A DNA stretch of 24,043 nucleotides from an uncultured Clostridium sp. (lineage in GTDB: Bacteria; Bacillota; Clostridia; Clostridiales; Clostridiaceae), in contig UQQU01000051.1 of assembly GCA_900543325.1 (NCBI GenBank), positions 1 to 24,043 of the forward strand, in the 5' to 3' direction. The translations under genes were made by a program, and so were the position numbers. A model generated the notes under the pieces. The model did not search any database. It had not been told where the DNA came from and saw only the letters and a program-made list of their open reading frames with translations. Position 1 is the first letter of the stretch. Each line of letters starts with the position of its first letter. Shown one piece after another: positions 6,343-16,100 of this stretch.

Positions 6343-7716
6343 ATGTATAAATGTGCTCTGATATTAGCGGCAGGTCAAGGAAAGAGAATTAAATCAGATT
6401 TACCTAAGGTTTTACATAAAGTTTGTGGTAAAGAAATGGTTAATCATGTAATTGATACATTAAGAAAAGGGAATGTAGAGGATATAAATGTTATTGTAGG
6501 TAAGGGTGCAGAATTAGTTAAGGAAAATACTAAATCAAGAAATGTTAGTTATTCATTACAAGAAGCGCAATTAGGTACAGGTCATGCTGTTAAGTGTGCT
6601 ATGGATTTCCTAAAAGACAAAAAGGGTACAGTTGCAGTTTTTAATGGAGATGCTCCTTTAATAGAAGAAGGAACTATAGAAGAATTATTTAAAGTTCATA
6701 AAGAAAGTGGAAATAGTGCAACTATACTTACTTCTATTTTAGATGACGCTTCAGGATATGGAAGAATCATAAGAAGTGGAGATGAAGTATTAAAGATAGT
6801 TGAGCATAAAGATTGTAATGAGGAAGAACTGAAGGTTAAAGAAATAAATTCAGGAATGTACTGCTTTGAAATTGAAAGTTTAGTTGAATGTCTAGGAAAT
6901 CTTTCTAATAATAATTCTCAAGGTGAATATTATTTAACAGATGTAATTGGAATGCTAAAAGAAAAAGATGAGAAAGTTGGAGCACTTGTAATAAACTATG
7001 AAGAAACATTAGGGGTAAATTCGAGAGTTCAGCTTGCAGAAGTTGAAGCTATTTTAAGAAAGAGAATAAATAATAAACATTTAGAAAATGGTGTCACTAT
7101 AATTGATCCAAATTCAACATATATTGGTATTGATGTAGAGATAGGTCAAGATACTATAATATATCCAGGAAATGTTCTTGAAGGAAACACAGTAATAGGT
7201 AAGGGTTGTATTCTATATCCAAATTCAAGAATAAACAATAGTATTATAGGTGAAGGTGTAGATATACAATCATCTGTAATATTAGAAAGTGAAATTGGTA
7301 ATAATACGACAGTTGGTCCTTTCGCTTATATTCGTCCAGAATCTATTATTGGAAATAATGTAAGAATTGGTGATTTTGTAGAAATAAAAAAATCTACAAT
7401 AGGAAATAATACTAAAGTATCTCATTTAACATATGTAGGAGATGCCGAGGTGGGAGAAGGATGTAACTTTGGATGTGGAACTGTTACTGTTAATTATGAT
7501 GGTAAAAATAAGAATAAGACTATCATAGGAAATAACAGTTTTATAGGATGTAATACAAACTTAATTTCACCTATTACAGTTGAAGATAATACTTACATTG
7601 CAGCTGGTTCAACTATTACTAACAATGTAAAGAGTGGAGAGTTAGCTGTTGCAAGAGCTAAGCAAAGAAATATTGAAGGCTGGGTAGATAAAAAAGGTCT
7701 TATTAATAAAAAATAA
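6343..7716 (+). CDS. glmU: Bifunctional GlmU (UDP-GlcNAc synthesis)
   Basis: Acetylates glucosamine-1-phosphate and then transfers uridylate to make UDP-GlcNAc, the precursor for peptidoglycan and other wall polymers, in the cytosol. The 457 residues show the N-terminal pyrophosphorylase domain with LAAGQGKRIKSDLPKVLHK (8-26) and a central linker helix. The C-terminal left-handed beta-helix with hexapeptide repeats (from about 250) includes the acetyltransferase motif SHLTYVGDAEVGEG with catalytic H361. ATG at 6343 follows GAGGTGAGG (6332-6340). It forms a unit with prs (64 nt gap, no terminator), as in Bacillus. Its leader carries a perfect hairpin and a PurR-box-like site. Confidence 0.96.
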   Translation: MYKCALILAAGQGKRIKSDLPKVLHKVCGKEMVNHVIDTLRKGNVEDINVIVGKGAELVKENTKSRNVSYSLQEAQLGTGHAVKCAMDFLKDKKGTVAVFNGDAPLIEEGTIEELFKVHKESGNSATILTSILDDASGYGRIIRSGDEVLKIVEHKDCNEEELKVKEINSGMYCFEIESLVECLGNLSNNNSQGEYYLTDVIGMLKEKDEKVGALVINYEETLGVNSRVQLAEVEAILRKRINNKHLENGVTIIDPNSTYIGIDVEIGQDTIIYPGNVLEGNTVIGKGCILYPNSRINNSIIGEGVDIQSSVILESEIGNNTTVGPFAYIRPESIIGNNVRIGDFVEIKKSTIGNNTKVSHLTYVGDAEVGEGCNFGCGTVTVNYDGKNKNKTIIGNNSFIGCNTNLISPITVEDNTYIAAGSTITNNVKSGELAVARAKQRNIEGWVDKKGLINKK

Positions 7717-7780
7717 TATATATTAAACTATAAGATAAATATGGCAAACGTTATTGTAAATTAAGGAGGGTCTCATAATT

Positions 7781-8740
7781 ATGATATCTCATGGGAAAAA
7801 AATAAAAATATTTACAGGAAATTCACATCCTGAACTAGCTAAAGAAATTGCTGATTTACTAGGAATACCACTAGGAAATGCGAAAGTTTCAACTTTTAGT
7901 GATGGTGAAATATCAGTAGATATTAATGAAACAGTAAGAGGTGTAGATGTATTTATAGTACAATCAACTAGTTCACCAGTTAATAATAACTTAATGGAGT
8001 TATTAATAATGATAGATGCCTTTAAGAGAGCATCAGCTGGTAGAATAACTGCAGTTATTCCGTATTATGGATATGCTAGACAAGATAGAAAGGCAAAATC
8101 AAGAGATCCGATTACTGCAAAATTAGTTGCAGACATATTAACAGCAGCAGGAGCAGATAGAGTATTAACAATGGATTTACATGCTTCTCAAATTCAAGGA
8201 TACTTTAATATACCAGTGGATCATTTATTAGGTTCACCAATATTAGCTAAGAGTTTTGTTGACAAGGGATTTAGTGATCAAGATGATGTAGTTGTTGTAT
8301 CACCTGATTTAGGTAGTGTTACTAGAGCAAGAAAATTTGCTGATAAATTAAATGCTCCAATTGCAATTATTGATAAGAGAAGACCAAAGGCAAATGTATC
8401 TGAGATAATGAATATTATCGGAGATGTTAATGGAAAGAGATGTATATTAATTGATGATATGATTGATACTGCTGGAACTATTGCAAATGCTGCAAATGCA
8501 TTAAAAGAATTAGGAGCAAAGAATGTTTATGCTTGTTGTACTCACGGAGTATTATCAGGTCCAGCATTTGAAAGAATAAATAATTCTGCTATTGAAGAAT
8601 TAGTAATGCTGAATACTATTCCACTTCCAGAAAAAGAAGGATTAGATAAATTTAAATCTATTTCTGTTGCACCACTATTTGCAGAAGCAATTAAGAGAAT
8701 ATATGACGATGAGCCAATAAGTAAATTATTTGAAAATTAA
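7781..8740 (+). CDS. prs: Ribose-phosphate pyrophosphokinase
   Basis: Makes PRPP from ribose-5-phosphate and ATP, feeding purine, pyrimidine, histidine and tryptophan synthesis. The 319 residues match class I enzymes. Visible motifs: KIFTGNSHPELA at the N-terminus, YYGYARQDRK, the cation-binding DLHASQIQGYF (D132, H134), SPDLGSVTRA and the PRPP loop LIDDMIDTAGT (D225, D226). ATG at 7781 has AAGGAGGG (7763-7770) 10 nt upstream. Second gene of the glmU unit, ended by a classic terminator. Its product is the effector of PurR encoded nearby. Confidence 0.97.
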   Translation: MISHGKKIKIFTGNSHPELAKEIADLLGIPLGNAKVSTFSDGEISVDINETVRGVDVFIVQSTSSPVNNNLMELLIMIDAFKRASAGRITAVIPYYGYARQDRKAKSRDPITAKLVADILTAAGADRVLTMDLHASQIQGYFNIPVDHLLGSPILAKSFVDKGFSDQDDVVVVSPDLGSVTRARKFADKLNAPIAIIDKRRPKANVSEIMNIIGDVNGKRCILIDDMIDTAGTIANAANALKELGAKNVYACCTHGVLSGPAFERINNSAIEELVMLNTIPLPEKEGLDKFKSISVAPLFAEAIKRIYDDEPISKLFEN

Positions 8741-8748
8741 TAATTTGT

Positions 8749-8777
8749 GACTGCTACATGGGTAGCAGTCTATTTTT
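8749..8777 (+). terminator. Terminator after prs
   Basis: GACTGCTAC (8749-8757) pairs with GTAGCAGTC (8762-8770) around loop ATGG, followed by TATTTTT (8771-8777). Confidence 0.9.
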
Positions 8778-8878
8778 ATGTTTTTAAATATTGTGTTACA
8801 AATGTAAATTTTATAAAAACTTTATTATTGTTTATTTAAATATAGTATAAAATAGTAAATAAGGAAGGTGAATAAAAG

Positions 8879-9565
8879 ATGGAAGATAAACTGGGAAAAG
8901 TTTTAATTGTAGATGATGATGCTCATATTAACGAACTTATAGATATGTATTTAAAAAGTGGTGGATATAGCACAAAAAAATGTTTTAATGGAAATGATGC
9001 GTGCAATATAGTATCAACAGAAGATATTGGTTTAGTAATATTAGATGTGATGTTACCAGGAAGAGATGGAATAGAGGTTCTAAAGCATATACGAAAAAGT
9101 AGTGATATTCCAGTAATAATGCTAACAGCTAAAGGGGAGGTTTTCGACAAGGTACTTGCATTAGAATTGGGTGCTGATGATTATATGGTTAAACCCTTTG
9201 ATCCTAAGGAATTATTAGCAAGAGTTAAAGCTGTAACAAGAAGATATGCAGTTGATAATCAATCAAAGGATATAATAAGATATTCAGACTTAACAATTGA
9301 TATCGGAGCATATGAGGTAACATATAAAGATGGTATTGTGAAATTAGCACCTAAAGAATTAGAATTACTTCATTTTATGGCTAGTAATCCTAATAAGGTT
9401 TTTACTAGAGAACAACTTATGTATGAAGTATGGGGCTATGATTATCCAGGAGATTCAAGAACGGTTGATGTTCATATAAAAAGGTTAAGAGAAAAAGTTA
9501 AAGGCGGAGAAAAGTGGGAACTTCAAACAGTATGGGGAGTTGGTTATAAGTTTGAGGTGAGATAG
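8879..9565 (+). CDS. OmpR/PhoB-family response regulator
   Basis: A two-component transcription factor paired with the adjacent kinase. The receiver domain (about 7-122) has the acidic pocket D12-D13, phospho-acceptor D56 in LDVMLPGRDG, T83 in LTAKG and K105 in MVKPFD. The C-terminal winged-helix domain (about 132-226) contains SRTVDVHIKRLREKV in its recognition helix. At 228 residues it is a typical member. ATG at 8879 follows GGAAGGTG. Its translation start region shares 20 identical bases with that of purR. TATAAA (8846-8851) is a possible -10, without a convincing -35. The target genes cannot be told. The family resembles PhoP/WalR-type regulators. Confidence 0.93.
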   Translation: MEDKLGKVLIVDDDAHINELIDMYLKSGGYSTKKCFNGNDACNIVSTEDIGLVILDVMLPGRDGIEVLKHIRKSSDIPVIMLTAKGEVFDKVLALELGADDYMVKPFDPKELLARVKAVTRRYAVDNQSKDIIRYSDLTIDIGAYEVTYKDGIVKLAPKELELLHFMASNPNKVFTREQLMYEVWGYDYPGDSRTVDVHIKRLREKVKGGEKWELQTVWGVGYKFEVR

Positions 9566-10975
9566 GTGAAGAAGAATAGTATAGTAAGAAAGTTAATAAT
9601 TACTTTTTCTTCAATAACAGGCGGATTATTAATACTTGTTGGATTAGTATTAACTATAGGATTTTATAGAATTAACCATGATGAGCTTATACACACTTTA
9701 AATAAGCAATTAGATGTTGTTTCAGAAGCAGTAGGTAGTTATTTAAAATACCAAGAGGGTACTTATGATGAAGTTAATAGATTATTAAAGATAGCCTGTT
9801 TAACTAATGATATGGATGGAATAGTAGTAGATAGATTAGGGTATGTCTATATGGTATCAAATAGTGAATATAGTGAATTTAAATATACTAACATAGACAT
9901 AAGTAGCACAAAAATGCCTACTAATGGAGAAATTATTTATAAAAAAATTTCAATAGATAATACAAATAGTTCGAAAGTATCGGCGTTTATTAAGCCTATT
10001 TACTCAAATAATCAATTAGATGGCTATATAATAATGATTGAAAATGACCCTGTGAATGAAAAGCGGACAGTAATTATAATATGGATATCTATTGTATTAG
10101 CAGTAATAGTAGCAGGAGGAATTGTAAAGTATTTTGCTCAATTATTAGTAGTAGAGCCTATAGAGAAGATTAACAATTCTGCAAAAAGATTAGCAAAGGG
10201 TGATGTACAAGAAAGAGTAAAAGTTGTTGGAAAAAATGAGATTGGAGAACTAGCACAATCTTTCAATAGAATGGCACAATCTATTGAGGAGTCTGATAAT
10301 ATTAGAAAAGAGTTTATTTCAAATGTTTCTCATGAGTTACGCTCTCCTATAACTTCAATAAAGGGTTTTATTGGAGGAATATTAGATGGAGTTATTCCTA
10401 GAGATAAAGAAAATTATTATTTAAAAATAGCTTATGATGAAATAGATAGATTAGCTAGACTTGTTAATGATTTATTAGATATCTCTGCTATGGAATCAGG
10501 AAAGTTTAATTTACATATTTCTGAGTTTGACATTAATCAAACGGTAAGTCTGTGTATATTAAACTTAGAAAATAAGATACAGGCAAAGGGATTAAATGTT
10601 AAAGCAATATTTCATGAGAAACGATGTTTTGCAATAGGCGATAGAGATAGAATACTTCAAGTTATTACAAACTTATTTGAAAATGCGATTAAATATAGTG
10701 AGGATAACGGACAAATAGAGATAAATATATCAACAAAAGGTGAAAAAATATTTGTAAGTATATTTAATTCAGGGGATATTCTTTCAGAACATGATTTAAA
10801 TCATATTTGGGATAGGTTTTATAAAAGTGATAAATCAAGAACTAATAAAATTAGTACAGGATTGGGTTTACCTATAGTAAGATTAATACTATCTCAACAT
10901 AATCAAGACATATGGGTGGAAAATGTAGAAGATAAGGGTGTAAGATTTATATTTACATTACAACGAAATAACTAA
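9566..10975 (+). CDS. Membrane sensor histidine kinase
   Basis: The cognate sensor of the preceding response regulator, 469 residues. TM1 is at about 10-33, then an extracytoplasmic sensing region (about 34-167), TM2 at about 168-192, and a HAMP linker ending near 245. The HisKA domain carries H256 in SNVSHELRSPITSIKG. The HATPase domain has the N-box NLFENAIKYSED (N373) and the G-box STGLGLPIVR. All catalytic motifs are intact. The GTG start at 9566 directly follows the regulator's stop codon (9563-9565). Its SD, GAGGTG (9554-9559), lies inside the regulator gene, indicating translational coupling. The signal sensed is unknown. The downstream HtrA-like gene may belong to the same unit. Confidence 0.93.
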   Translation: MKKNSIVRKLIITFSSITGGLLILVGLVLTIGFYRINHDELIHTLNKQLDVVSEAVGSYLKYQEGTYDEVNRLLKIACLTNDMDGIVVDRLGYVYMVSNSEYSEFKYTNIDISSTKMPTNGEIIYKKISIDNTNSSKVSAFIKPIYSNNQLDGYIIMIENDPVNEKRTVIIIWISIVLAVIVAGGIVKYFAQLLVVEPIEKINNSAKRLAKGDVQERVKVVGKNEIGELAQSFNRMAQSIEESDNIRKEFISNVSHELRSPITSIKGFIGGILDGVIPRDKENYYLKIAYDEIDRLARLVNDLLDISAMESGKFNLHISEFDINQTVSLCILNLENKIQAKGLNVKAIFHEKRCFAIGDRDRILQVITNLFENAIKYSEDNGQIEINISTKGEKIFVSIFNSGDILSEHDLNHIWDRFYKSDKSRTNKISTGLGLPIVRLILSQHNQDIWVENVEDKGVRFIFTLQRNN

Positions 10976-11078
10976 AAGAATATACTATAATTTAATATTT
11001 AAAGTTAGATTTTACTATGTGATGTAGAAATATTGAGGTTAGTTTAGGGATGCAATATTTCAATAGTCGGAGGTGGAT

Positions 11079-12215
11079 ATGAATAATAAAGAATATATAA
11101 AGAGAAGAATATCAAATACTCCACAAGATAGGATATCTAATATAATTTTTGAAAAGAAAAATAGTACGAAATCAAGAGTTAAATTGGGGGTTAAGATAAT
11201 TTTATACGTAGCCATAGCTGGATTTTTAAGCTCAATTATATCTAATATAAGCATTAAAAATAAGTATGGTGGAACCATGCAGCAGATTAAAGAAATTAAA
11301 GAAAGCACAGACATGGTTATATTAGATTATACAAAAGTTATAAAAGAAGTATCACAATCATTAGTTAGTATTAGCGATTCAGAAGAAAAGCTTACTGAAG
11401 ATGAGTATTTTGAAGGAAACGCAACGGGAGTTATAATAGAATCAAGTGGAATAATATTAACGAATTATTCTGCAATTAAAGATAAAAGTAATATATATGT
11501 AAAGTTATCATCAGTAGCAGCCATGCCAATAAAAGCACAAATATTAGTTGAAAATGAAGCTAGAAACTTAGCAATAATAAAAATAGAATTTGATGGAGAA
11601 TTACAAGCGATAGAAATAGCGCATCCAGATAGTATAAAGGAAGGACAAGGAATAGTTGTATTAGGAAATGCTATAGGAGATGAGTATATAGGAAGCGTGA
11701 TTCCAGGCATTATCACATCAAAGAATGAAAAGCTAAATATAGGCGAAGGAAAAAGTCAAACACTTTTACAAATAAATGCACTTATAAATGAAAAAAATAC
11801 AGGAGGTGCTATTTGTAATTCTAAAGGAGAATTAGTAGGAATTGCTGATTTATATATTACTAATGAACGAAATGAAGATGGGCTTTATTATGGAGTACAG
11901 ATGGAAGAACTTCAAGATATGATTAATTCAACAAATGCATTTAAGAGGCTTTTAGGAATAATTGAAGGCGGAGTAGTAGCAGATGAAGCAAGAGATTTTA
12001 CTGGATTTTATATACAAGAACTAGATAAGAACGGAAGTGCGTATTTAGCTGGGATTAAGCCTACAGATATTATTATAGAAGTAGATGGATATGAGGTTTT
12101 TAATGTTGATGAATTAATACAATTGTTACAAGATAAGAAAAAAGATGATATACTACATTGTAAGGTTTTAAGTGATGGAGAAATGAAGCGTGTAGATATC
12201 AAAATACTAACATAA
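11079..12215 (+). CDS. Membrane-anchored HtrA/DegP-like protein with PDZ domain, probably a pseudoprotease
   Basis: A 378-residue protein with a basic cytosolic N-terminus, one membrane segment (about 36-56), a trypsin-like domain (about 100-275) and a C-terminal PDZ domain (about 290-378, GFYIQELDKNGSAYLAGIKP). HtrA landmarks are visible: GVIIESSGIILTNY, VLGNAIG, LLQINALIN and GGAICNSKGELVGIA. Aligned by those landmarks, the catalytic His is S131 (LTNYSA for the usual LTNNHV), the Asp is N163 (NLAI for DLAV) and the Ser is T241 (KNTGG for GNSGG). Proteolysis is therefore unlikely, and a PDZ-based scaffold or sensor role is my inference. ATG at 11079 is preferred over an in-frame GTG at 11073 that overlaps the SD GGAGGTG (11069-11075). 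It lies 103 nt after the kinase gene, where TATAAT at 10986-10991 is a possible separate -10. Confidence 0.85.
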   Translation: MNNKEYIKRRISNTPQDRISNIIFEKKNSTKSRVKLGVKIILYVAIAGFLSSIISNISIKNKYGGTMQQIKEIKESTDMVILDYTKVIKEVSQSLVSISDSEEKLTEDEYFEGNATGVIIESSGIILTNYSAIKDKSNIYVKLSSVAAMPIKAQILVENEARNLAIIKIEFDGELQAIEIAHPDSIKEGQGIVVLGNAIGDEYIGSVIPGIITSKNEKLNIGEGKSQTLLQINALINEKNTGGAICNSKGELVGIADLYITNERNEDGLYYGVQMEELQDMINSTNAFKRLLGIIEGGVVADEARDFTGFYIQELDKNGSAYLAGIKPTDIIIEVDGYEVFNVDELIQLLQDKKKDDILHCKVLSDGEMKRVDIKILT

Positions 12216-12218
12216 ATC

Positions 12219-12264
12219 AATTTAGACTGATTCTAATTAAGAGTTGGTCTAAATTTTTGTTTTA
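12219..12264 (+). terminator. Terminator after the HtrA-like gene
   Basis: AATTTAGAC (12219-12227) pairs with GTCTAAATT (12247-12255). The stem can extend inward through G-U pairs to a loop at about 12234-12240. A T-rich tail runs to about 12263. Confidence 0.8.
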
Positions 12265-12427
12265 AAATGAGTAGTGTGTTTCATAAGTGAGAGTCCAAAT
12301 TTTCAATTTGGTTAGTCGAACTTACACCTAGGAATGAAAATGACTAGTGTGTTTCATAAATGAAAGTAAAAATTTTCAATTTTGTTAGTGAAGCTCATAC
12401 CGAGGAATGAAAATCAATAATGTGTTT
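12264..12427 (+). repeat. Tandem 73-nt repeat, two full units plus an 18-nt partial
   Basis: Unit 1 is 12264-12336, unit 2 is 12337-12409, and a third unit starts at 12410 and stops matching after 12427. Each starts AAAATSANTARTGTGTTT or close to it. Units 1 and 2 are identical at about 61 of 73 positions. Each can fold into an outer stem (GTGAG 12287-12291 with CTTAC 12321-12325; ATGA 12360-12363 with TCAT 12395-12398) and an inner hairpin around TTTTC. Some differences are compensatory. There is no reading frame of note. It fills most of the gap between the terminator at 12219 and the pth promoter. Confidence 0.8.
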
Positions 12428-12466
12428 AACAATATAATAATAAAAAACTTTTATTATTGAAAAAAA

Positions 12467-12475
12467 TGGTATAAT
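12467..12475 (+). promoter_or_regulatory. Extended -10 promoter of pth-mfd
   Basis: TGGTATAAT (12467-12475) combines the extended TGN element with a perfect TATAAT. The -35 region is poor, as is usual for this class. The transcript start is expected near 12482. Confidence 0.6.
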
Positions 12476-12513
12476 ATAAAATAGTCACTTTAAAAGTAAC
12501 GGAGGAATAAAGA

Positions 12514-13089
12514 ATGTTTTTAATAGTTGGATTAGGAAATCCGGGGAAAGAATATGACGGGACAAGACACAATATAGGATTTGCAGCAGTAGATTATATT
12601 GCTGATAAGTATAATATAGAATTAAATAGGATAAAATTTAAAGGTGTGTTTGGTGAAGGATTTATAGACGGAAAGAAGGTAATTCTATTAAAGCCAACTA
12701 CGTATATGAACTTAAGTGGAGAAAGTATTAGAGAAGTAATTAACTTTTATAAAATATCCAATGAAGAAGTAATAGTAATTTATGATGATATTAGCTTGGA
12801 AGTAGGAAGATTAAGAATAAGAGAAAAAGGTAGCCATGGTGGACATAATGGAATAAAAAGTATCATAGCTAACTTAGGGACTGATGTATTTCCAAGAGTT
12901 AAAATAGGTGTAGGGGCACCGAAGGGGAATTTAGTTTCACATGTATTAGGAAAATTTAATGAAGATGAAATTGAAATTTTAAGAGAAACAATAAAGGCGT
13001 CTAGTGATGCGGTAAGTATAATGGTAAAGTCAGATACTAAAGAAGCAATGAATAAGTTAAATGGATTTAATGCATGTAAACAAAGTTAA
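12514..13089 (+). CDS. pth: Peptidyl-tRNA hydrolase
   Basis: Cleaves peptidyl-tRNAs dropped from ribosomes to recycle tRNA, in the cytosol. The 191 residues are typical. The signature FLIVGLGNPGKEYDGTRHN lies at 2-20 with catalytic H19. It is followed by KPTTYMNLSGES, the DDISLEVGRLRI region and GSHGGHNGIKSI. ATG at 12514 follows GGAGG (12501-12505) at 8 nt. First gene of a pth-mfd unit (gap of 24 nt), an order conserved in Firmicutes. Confidence 0.97.
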   Translation: MFLIVGLGNPGKEYDGTRHNIGFAAVDYIADKYNIELNRIKFKGVFGEGFIDGKKVILLKPTTYMNLSGESIREVINFYKISNEEVIVIYDDISLEVGRLRIREKGSHGGHNGIKSIIANLGTDVFPRVKIGVGAPKGNLVSHVLGKFNEDEIEILRETIKASSDAVSIMVKSDTKEAMNKLNGFNACKQS

Positions 13090-13113
13090 AGAGAAGTTAT
13101 GGAAGGTGATAAA

Positions 13114-16100
13114 ATGAGATTACAAGGGCTATTACAACCCTTACAGGAAAATGATAAGTTTATTACGGCTATAAATAGTATAAAAAATAAAAGGTTTCCA
13201 ATAAATATATCTGGATTATCAGATTCAGGAAAAAGTTATATAATAGATGGAATATTTAATGAAATAGATAATTCCTTAGTTATAGTAACACATAATGAAA
13301 TTGAAGCTAAAAACTTATATGAGGATTTAAATCTTTATTCTACTAATGTATACTTTTTACCTATAAGAGAAGTTGTATTTTATAATGTTGATGCGATTTC
13401 AGGAGATCTTAGATGGGCAAGATTAAAAGTAATAAAAGAAATACTTAATAATAAAAACAAAAAAATAATAGTTACATCAATTGATGCAATGACCGCATTA
13501 TATACACCTCGAGAAAAATACTTAAATTATAGTATTATTATAAAAAAAGGTGATGAAGTAGATTTAAAAGAAATTTCAAAAAAGTTAATTGAGTGCGGAT
13601 ATGAAAGAGTTGAGGTAGTAGAAGGTAAAGGCGAATTTTCATTCAGAGGAGGGATACTAGATGTTTTCCCTCCTATAGCTGTTTATCCATATAGAATTGA
13701 ACTTTTTGGAGATGAGATAGATTCTATTAGAACTTTTAATATAGAATCTCAAAGAAGTATTGAAAAGGTTGAAGTTGTGGAAATTTTCCCGGCAAAAGAA
13801 GTAATAGTCGATGAAGAGGCGAAAAAAAGTGCTAATGATAAAATAATTAGTGAGCTTGATTCAATAATTGAAAAATCAAATAAGAAAAATAATGAACAAG
13901 TTGATAAAATAAGGGGAATAGTTAATAAAAATCTAGAAATGTTGAATGAAACTTCAACATTTGAAACTATTGATAGCTATTTACCTTTCTTTTATAAAGA
14001 AATGGAATCATTTTTTGATTATTTAGAAGGATATACATTTGTAATTGATGATTTAAAGAGATGTCAGGGAAAAATTGAAAGTATATATTATGAGTTTAAT
14101 GAAAACTATTTAGCTTTTCTTCAAAGAGGTGATATATTACCTTCTCAAAATAAATTATTAATAGATAAAGAAGAATTATTGATTAGATTAGAAAAATCGG
14201 ATGTTATAACATTGAATACATTTGATACAAGAGCAGATATCCTATTTCCGTTAACTAGCATAGAGTTAAATCAAATTACATCAAATAATTATAATGGACA
14301 ATTAGATTTACTTATTGAAGATATAAAATCAAGAAAAGCAAAAGGATTTAGAACTTTAATATTAGCTGGTACTAGAACTAGAGGGGAAAGATTAGTAAAA
14401 ACACTTAGAGATAGAGATGTTGAAAGTGTCTATAAGGATGAAATAGATAATATTGAATTAGGTCAAGCGGTAGTTACCTTTGGAAATTTAATAAAAGGAT
14501 TTGAATATCCAGACTTAAAGGTATGTGTAATATCTGATAAAGAAGTATTTGGAGAAGCTAAAAAATCCTTACCTAAAAAGAGTAATAAGAAAAAAGGTGT
14601 AGGAAAGATAACGAGTTTTGCAGAATTAAAACCAGGAGATTATGTAGTACATGCAAATCATGGGATAGGTGTATTTAAAGGAATTAAACAAATTGATATA
14701 GCAGGTAATACAAGAGATTATTTAGATATTGTATATGACAAGGGAGATAAGCTTTATGTTCCAGTTGATCAATTAGATTTAGTTCAAAAATATATAGGAA
14801 GTGAAGGAAAAACACCTAAGATTAACAAATTAGGTGGGAATGAGTGGCAAAAGGCTAAGGCTAAGGTTAGAAAATCAATTAATGAGATTGCTGAAGATTT
14901 AGTAAAGTTATATGCAGCCAGAGCAGCATTAAAAGGATATAAATATTCTAAGGATACAGAATGGCAAAGACAATTTGAAGATGAGTTCCCATATGAAGAG
15001 ACTCCTGACCAATTATCATCATTAGAAGAAATAAAGCATGATATGGAATCAGATAAACCAATGGATAGATTACTTTGTGGAGATGTTGGATATGGTAAAA
15101 CAGAAGTCGCTATAAGAGCTGCTTTTAAAGCTGTTATGGATGGAAAGCAGGTTGCGTTCCTTGTTCCAACAACTATATTAGCTGAACAACATTATAAAAA
15201 TTTAAAAAAGAGATTTTCAGATTTTCCAGTTAAGATAGATATGATTAGTAGATTTAGAACTGCAAAGCAACAAAAAACTACTTTGCAGGCTTTAAAAGAA
15301 GGAAATGTAGATATTTTAATAGGAACTCATAGATTAGTATCAAAGGATATTGCATTTAAGGATTTAGGATTGCTTATAGTAGATGAGGAACAAAGATTTG
15401 GAGTTGCTCAAAAGGAAAAAATAAAATCTTTAAAGAAAAATGTAGATGTACTTACATTAAGCGCAACACCAATTCCAAGAACACTTCATATGTCACTTAC
15501 AGGTGTGAGGGACATATCAGTTATAGAAACCCCACCTGAGGAAAGATATCCTATTCAAACATATGTTGTAGAACAAAATGATCAGCTTGTTAGAGATGCA
15601 ATTTTAAGAGAAGTTGGAAGAGATGGTCAAGTTTATTTTGTTTATAATAGAGTAGAAAGTATACAAAGTATAGCAAATTATATAAGAGAGTTAGTTCCTG
15701 AATGCAAAGTTGGAGTTATTCATGGACAGATGACAGAGAAAGAATTAGAAGCTGAAATGATTAATTTTATGAAAAAGGAATATGACGTTTTAGTATGTAC
15801 AACTATTATAGAAACAGGTATTGATATACCTAATGTAAATACAATGATAGTAAATAATGCAGATAAAATGGGACTATCTCAATTATACCAATTAAGAGGA
15901 AGAGTTGGACGTTCTAATAAAATAGCTTATGCTTACTTTATGTATACTAAAGATAAGGTATTAACTGAAGTTGCTGAAAAGAGATTAAAAGCTTTAAAAG
16001 ATTTTACAGAGCTTGGTTCTGGATTTAAAATAGCCATGAGAGATTTAGAAATAAGAGGAGCGGGAAATATGATGGGCTCATCTCAACATGGACATATGGC

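Noticed and set aside
11060..12220. Open frames of 70-84 codons on the minus strand opposite the HtrA-like gene
   Set aside because: They are antisense shadows with low-complexity composition and lack ribosome binding sites or recognisable domains.
12264..12427. Tandem repeats as a possible CRISPR array
   Set aside because: Units are directly abutting with no unique spacers, differ from each other throughout, and no cas genes are present.
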